Assembly (NCBI GenBank): GCA_003640385.1
Contig: RCAB01000962.1
Coordinates: forward strand, 1-10,595
DNA: 10,595 nucleotides
DNA from: Setaria digitata
Taxonomy: Eukaryota > Nematoda > Chromadorea > Rhabditida > Setariidae
Direction: 5' to 3'
Of this stretch, positions 7,397 through 10,595 are shown piece by piece. Each line of letters begins with the position of its first letter. Position 1 is the first letter of the stretch. The notes beneath the pieces were generated by a model. That model ran no database searches. It had not been told where the DNA came from and saw only the letters and a program-made list of their open reading frames with translations. The translations under genes and the position numbers were made by a program.

Positions 7397-7428
7397 TGTA
7401 TTTTTGGTAATACAAAATTGCTAGGCAC

Positions 7429-7511
7429 CGATAAGGAATAAGCACGAAGTAATTGATAAACTTCTAGTGATTATTGATAAAACGATAGTTTTTATCTCAT
7501 GTCATTGAGAT
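7429..7511. promoter_or_regulatory. Possible cluster of GATA cores
   Basis: GATA cores occur at 7430, 7455, 7476 and 7484 on the plus strand, and one lies on the minus strand as TTATCT at 7492-7497. Two are TGATAA and the minus-strand one is AGATAA, forms bound by animal GATA factors such as nematode ELT-2. Five in about 68 bases is above what the base composition predicts for one such stretch, but many stretches were scanned by eye. A small hairpin, ATCTCA (7494-7499) with TGAGAT (7506-7511), follows. No target gene is in the window, so regulatory function is speculative. Confidence 0.2.
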
Positions 7512-7759
7512 GTCTGACTTTTTGATTAAGAATTTCATAAAATTAATGATGTTGCTATTTTATTCAATGATAGATTTTGGCTTTTAGTTTGAAAAAGAAA
7601 TTTTTTATTTTATTTCCATTTTTTCTTTCCTTTGATATGAATTTTGAATATGTTTGAGAGAGTTGAAATAAGTAGAAGAAAGGACTTTTGTACATTAATA
7701 TAAGAATTATGATTTATATTGCTATTTAATTATCATGAAAAATTATCATTTTATCATTT
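7512..7759. other. Gene-free AT-rich filler
   Basis: Mixed AT-rich sequence with no feature worth naming. Short ATTATCATTTTATCATTTTAT phrases lead into the next TA array. Confidence 0.5.
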
Positions 7760-7778
7760 TATATATATATATATATAN
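7760..7778. repeat. (TA)n array ending in an N
   Basis: TA alternation from about 7760 to 7777, then a single N at 7778, followed by TCTAGAGAGATG. As at 5285, the N sits in or at the edge of the microsatellite, so the array length and its right junction are not reliable. Confidence 0.85.
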
Positions 7779-8217
7779 TCTAGAGAGATGACAAGAAAAA
7801 GGGAATGGAAGAATTTGATTAGTAAAATTTTTTTTAGTTGGTAAATAAAATTGATCGGAATGTGAAATTCGATAAAAATGAAATCTGAAAAATCCAAGAG
7901 AAAAAAAAAATGTAACATTGGAAAATTTTAAATGTATAACAAATATTGATAACGGATACGGTCCTAAACAGCACTAAAAGATAAAATCGCATGAGTAATA
8001 ATAGCATCATTTTAAAAATTTTTCCATTTCATTTTATCATTTTTTCCTCCTTTTTTGAATTTAAAAATTTAATTAAATGCTTAAGTTCTACATTTGAATA
8101 AATAAAATTTTAATTTCCAACTAAGCAACAGATGACAACTCTCTATTTAAATAATTTTTTTTTTTTTTTTTAATAATACTTACAGTACTACAATTAGTTT
8201 CAAATGCACTCAATGTT
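7779..8217. other. Gene-free AT-rich filler
   Basis: Contains a T run at about 8155-8171. No gene, duplication or strong palindrome is seen. Confidence 0.5.
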
Positions 8218-8279
8218 ATTTAAATTATCAGTACTTAAATATGCTAAATAAGCTACATTTAAGTACGGATAATCTAAAT
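8218..8279. repeat. Inverted repeat, 23-bp arms, 62-base hairpin
   Basis: The left arm 8218-8240 and right arm 8257-8279 are complementary at 21 of 23 positions around a 16-base loop. The innermost ten pairs are perfect: GTACTTAAAT at 8231-8240 and ATTTAAGTAC at 8257-8266. Mismatches are at 8230/8267 and 8223/8274; transcribed from the minus strand, the second becomes a G-U wobble. In the loop, GCT (8243-8245) can pair with AGC (8251-8253). The size and stem length match animal pre-miRNA hairpins, but low G+C makes the stem weak and no expression evidence exists. It could equally be a remnant of a small inverted-repeat transposon or an accident of AT-rich sequence, the last being less likely for 23-base arms with G/C pairs. 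Confidence 0.7.
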
Positions 8280-9017
8280 TCAGTATATAACATTCTCTTA
8301 TGCAAATTCTATTTTATAGGATAGAAATTATATTTGAAAATAAAAAAGACAAAAAAAATGTATTAAAATTTGAAAAAAAAAAAGAATGAATTAGCTAAAT
8401 TCATGTTTCCTTTTCCTTTTTTACTATTTTTTTTTTTTTTTTTTTAGGTATTATTTCCTATTGGTTATAAATATTTACTTGAAATTTTTAGAACACTAAA
8501 AAGAAAGAAATTTAACGATGTAATTTTCACTCCTCTATTATTCACTAATTACTATTCTATTATAAAAATACTACCAAAAAATAATGTAAAAATAAAACTA
8601 ACAGAATAACTAATCATTTATGTAACACAGGAAATAAACTGTGAAGCAAATAAAGCAGCAATAAACTGATGGAGAATTTTATCAATAAGAAATAATAAAA
8701 TATTTGATCGTTTTATTATTGGATTTATAAGAAATGAAATTAAAAAATTTTAATATCATTATTATATATATATAATCTGGTAAAATGATACAATCAATTC
8801 ATGATTCATATCAATGCAGCTGTTGAATACAATAAAATATTGCATAAAATTATCTCTGAATAATATTTGTTCGCTCTCAGTCTATTCATTAATTGCATTA
8901 CTGAATTCAAATTCAACAATTAAAAAAAAAAAAAGAAAAGAAAAAAGATTAAACTATTTCGCTAGTTTATTACGATAGAAAAATAATGAATATGACTGTT
9001 TCTGTGAACGAATTAAT
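8280..9017. other. Gene-free filler with a small TA palindrome
   Basis: Holds a T run at about 8427-8445, a 16-base palindrome (ATTA, TA units, TAAT) at 8761-8776, and an A run near 8921-8934. The last part (from about 8955) may contain older, less recognisable units of the minisatellite that follows: TTTCGCTAGTTTATTACGAT and GAATATGACTGTTTCTGTGA resemble its unit loosely. Confidence 0.5.
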
Positions 9018-9303
9018 CATTATACCAGTAAAAAAAAAAAAAAAAAAAAAAATTAATTATCATTTCGATGAGGGAATTGATGAAATGTATCAGTAGCGGA
9101 ATTGATGACTGCTCCGGTGAATAAACTGATAATTCTTCCGCTAAAGAAATTAATGATCGATTAATTATTCCGGCAAAAATAAAAAGAAAAGGAAAAAATT
9201 AATGATTATTCTGGTAAAGGAGTTAAACATTATTTCAGCACAGGAACAAATAAATGATTGACTATTCCGATAAAATGATAATGCCTAATTTAGTAAGGAA
9301 ATT
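9018..9303. repeat. Decayed minisatellite, unit about 25 bp
   Basis: Successive units begin at 9018, 9058, 9079, 9104, 9128, 9155/9159, 9204, 9228, 9256 and 9277, giving clear spacings of 21, 25, 24, 27, 24, 28 and 21. The shared plan is GAT or CAT, then AT-rich with a TTCCGGT-like centre (TTCCGCT, TTCCGGC, TTCTGGT, TTTCAGC, TTCCGAT, CTCCGGT), then AAAGGAATTAAT. Two units are lengthened by A-rich insertions, one a run of 23 A's at 9030-9052. Stops interrupt every frame, so this is not a protein repeat. The CCGG centre stands out in the surrounding AT-rich DNA. I do not recognise the family. Confidence 0.75.
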
Positions 9304-9628
9304 GTATTAAGTATTATGATATACGATACAGAAATAATCAATAAATCAAAATAAATTAGCAACATTTCCCCAATTATTTAATGCCGAATTAAAATCAAAA
9401 AAAAAAACAAAAGTTCAGAATAAACTAATAGCATTAATTAATGCTACATTAAAATAGAAATAACATTTCTAATGACAGTAAAAAAGCAAAGCAAAGGAAG
9501 CAAAACAATAAGAGAGAAGAAAAAAAAGTAGTAAATTAACAAACAAACAAGCAAATAAACAAATAATTCCAACAAATGTTTCGCTTTTTTTTTCTTAAAT
9601 AATAAAAAAAAAATAAACGAATTTATAA
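9304..9628. other. Filler with (AAAC/AAAT)-type repeat
   Basis: The first part may hold further decayed minisatellite units (to about 9400). At 9538-9566 there is an interrupted AAAC/AAGC/AAAT tetranucleotide run. No gene is seen. Confidence 0.5.
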
Positions 9629-9660
9629 TTTAAATGATCATATATATATGATCAATTAAA
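9629..9660. repeat. 32-base palindrome with one mismatched pair
   Basis: TGATCA at 9635-9640 and TGATCA at 9649-9654 flank alternating TA, forming a perfect 20-base palindrome. Allowing the 9634/9655 mismatch, pairing continues outward to 9629 and 9660. It can form a loop-less cruciform. It is partly TA microsatellite in nature, but the two TGATCA blocks are not. Confidence 0.75.
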
Positions 9661-9688
9661 AAAAAAAAAAATGGCTATATATTATAAG

Positions 9689-9708
9689 TATATATATATA
9701 TATATATT
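9689..9708. repeat. (TA)n microsatellite
   Basis: About ten TA units, preceded by an A run (9657-9671) and a TATATATTATA stretch. Together with the palindrome upstream this forms an 80-base self-complementary-prone zone. Confidence 0.85.
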
Positions 9709-9806
9709 CACCAATGTAGAAAAGGAATGAATAAATTGAGATTTTTAATTTCAAAAAAAAAGATTAGAAACTGAAACTAATTTCAACTACTTTTATCCAA
9801 AAAAAA

Positions 9807-9830
9807 GAAAAAATAAATAAATAAATAAAC
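9807..9830. repeat. (AAAT)n microsatellite
   Basis: About five AAAT units after an A/G-rich lead-in at 9799-9809. Simple tetranucleotide slippage repeat. Confidence 0.85.
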
Positions 9831-9917
9831 TGGTTATTTTCTAAATTTTGATCGATTCCACCTAATAAATAATTAATGCGCTCTTCGTTCAATTCATTTC
9901 CCTCGTTTTTCTTTTCC

Positions 9918-9941
9918 TTTTTTTTTTTTTTTTTTTTTTTT
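9918..9941. repeat. Run of 24 T's
   Basis: The longest homopolymer in the window, preceded by pyrimidine-rich CTTTTCC and followed by GCCCC. It supplies the lysine run in a 76-codon minus-strand frame across 9764-9994, which I do not accept as coding. Confidence 0.95.
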
Positions 9942-10595
9942 GCCCCATCATTAAACTTTCTAAAATTACATTTACTTACTAACAAAGTAATCATTTCAGT
10001 TTTTGGTTCATTCTGTTCTTAAAAAATTTTGCGGAAAAAAAATATTTCTTTTTTTTTTTTTTTTTTTCGAAATAAAAATGTAGAGAAAAAGGAAGATGTA
10101 AGCAGTAAGAGTAAATGAAGCTATCTGTGTTTTATCATTCTATTTTTAAATTTTTTATCAACATACTATACATATATATCATATAAATTAAGGCTACTGA
10201 TATATTAATTAAAATTACTCGCTATGTAAATTTTTGAATTGCTCCAAAAGTTTTCTTTGCTAATTAACTTTGCTCATTAACATTTATTGTCTGTTATTGA
10301 GAAGAGTAAAACAAAAAAGAAAATAATAAAAAATAACAATAAAGTTAATTTTTGATTTAAACAAAGTTTTTTTTAAAAAAAAAAAAAAAAGAAATATTAT
10401 TTAAATAATCATCTGGTAAAATTTTTGAAATTTCGAGAAACTGCAAGAGAAAAAAAAAAAAAAAAATAAACGAAATGCTCAATTTTAGATGATACAACAA
10501 AATGATAATAATGCTAATAAAATTTGCTTCAAGTGTATAAAAAAGTATATCCTAGGCATTCTAAATTATCCTTTTTGAAAATATTCCACTATCTA
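9942..10595. other. Gene-free filler, right end
   Basis: No gene is supportable. Contents are a T run at about 10050-10067, a TATA-rich stretch near 10171-10182, a T8/A16 self-complementary junction at 10367-10390, a 14-base palindrome ATTATTTAAATAAT at 10396-10409, and an A run at about 10450-10466. The window ends in the same kind of DNA, so no boundary is visible. Confidence 0.55.
10256..10281. repeat. 13-bp tandem repeat, two copies
   Basis: TTTGCTAATTAAC (10256-10268) is followed directly by TTTGCTCATTAAC (10269-10281), identical at 12 of 13 positions. Adjacent and in phase, so most simply a slippage duplication with one later substitution. Confidence 0.8.

Noticed and set aside
9764..9994. 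Minus-strand lysine-rich frame of 76 codons
   Set aside because: It depends on the 24-T run and flanking simple sequence.
1..10595. CRISPR arrays, bacterial promoters or terminators, tRNA genes
   Set aside because: No regularly spaced identical repeats with unique spacers and no tRNA box B or cloverleaf were found. T-run 'terminators' and TATA-like boxes are meaningless in DNA of this composition.
1..10595. Intact transposon or retroelement
   Set aside because: No long terminal repeats, paired terminal inverted repeats around an open frame, reverse transcriptase or transposase motifs were visible in any frame.

Overview
The window looks like gene-free, extremely AT-rich nuclear DNA from a eukaryote, most likely an animal. 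By eye only about one base in five is G or C; the 60-base line at 2101 has 13 of 60. Homopolymer A or T runs of 12 to 24 recur every few hundred bases in both orientations. There are also (TA)n, (AG)n/(CT)n and (AAAT)n microsatellites, decayed minisatellites and diverged local tandem duplications. The style fits intergenic or intronic DNA of AT-rich nematodes (filarial-type genomes came to mind) or of an AT-rich arthropod. That assignment is a low-confidence inference, because nothing in the window is a lineage-specific gene. The four single-base N's show that this is a draft assembly.

No protein-coding gene, rRNA, tRNA or intact mobile element can be supported. The longest open frames are under 80 codons. 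They are made of homopolymer-encoded lysine or phenylalanine runs or of degenerate simple repeats, are often open on both strands, and resemble no family I know. Short splice-like motifs occur but do not chain into exons, so I cannot tell whether this is intergenic DNA or the inside of a long intron.

Layout. 1-1250: A/T-rich filler with a pair of mutually exclusive hairpins (855-887). 1251-1830: strand-asymmetric pyrimidine and purine tracts, including a snap-back pair (1612-1720). 1830-2105: a diverged tandem duplication offset by about 180-188 bp. 2311-2642: three nearly identical copies of one block separated by single N's, most simply an assembly artefact. 2643-3230: small perfect palindromes. 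3383-3960: a second, larger diverged tandem duplication (offset 293-305 bp). 3961-6080: filler with two (TA)n arrays and long polypyrimidine tracts. 6190-6690: degenerate triplet-style repeat DNA. 6762-6960: a comparatively GC- and CpG-rich patch with eight ACGT cores in a decayed repeat. 7006-7780: microsatellites and a GATA-core cluster. 8218-8279: a hairpin of pre-miRNA size with a 23-bp stem. 9018-9303: a decayed minisatellite of about 25 bp. 9304-10595: filler with palindromes and simple repeats.

There are no genes whose cooperation could be described. The window's interest is structural: repeated cycles of local tandem duplication and decay, one candidate hairpin RNA or inverted-repeat remnant, and a likely false duplication in the assembly.
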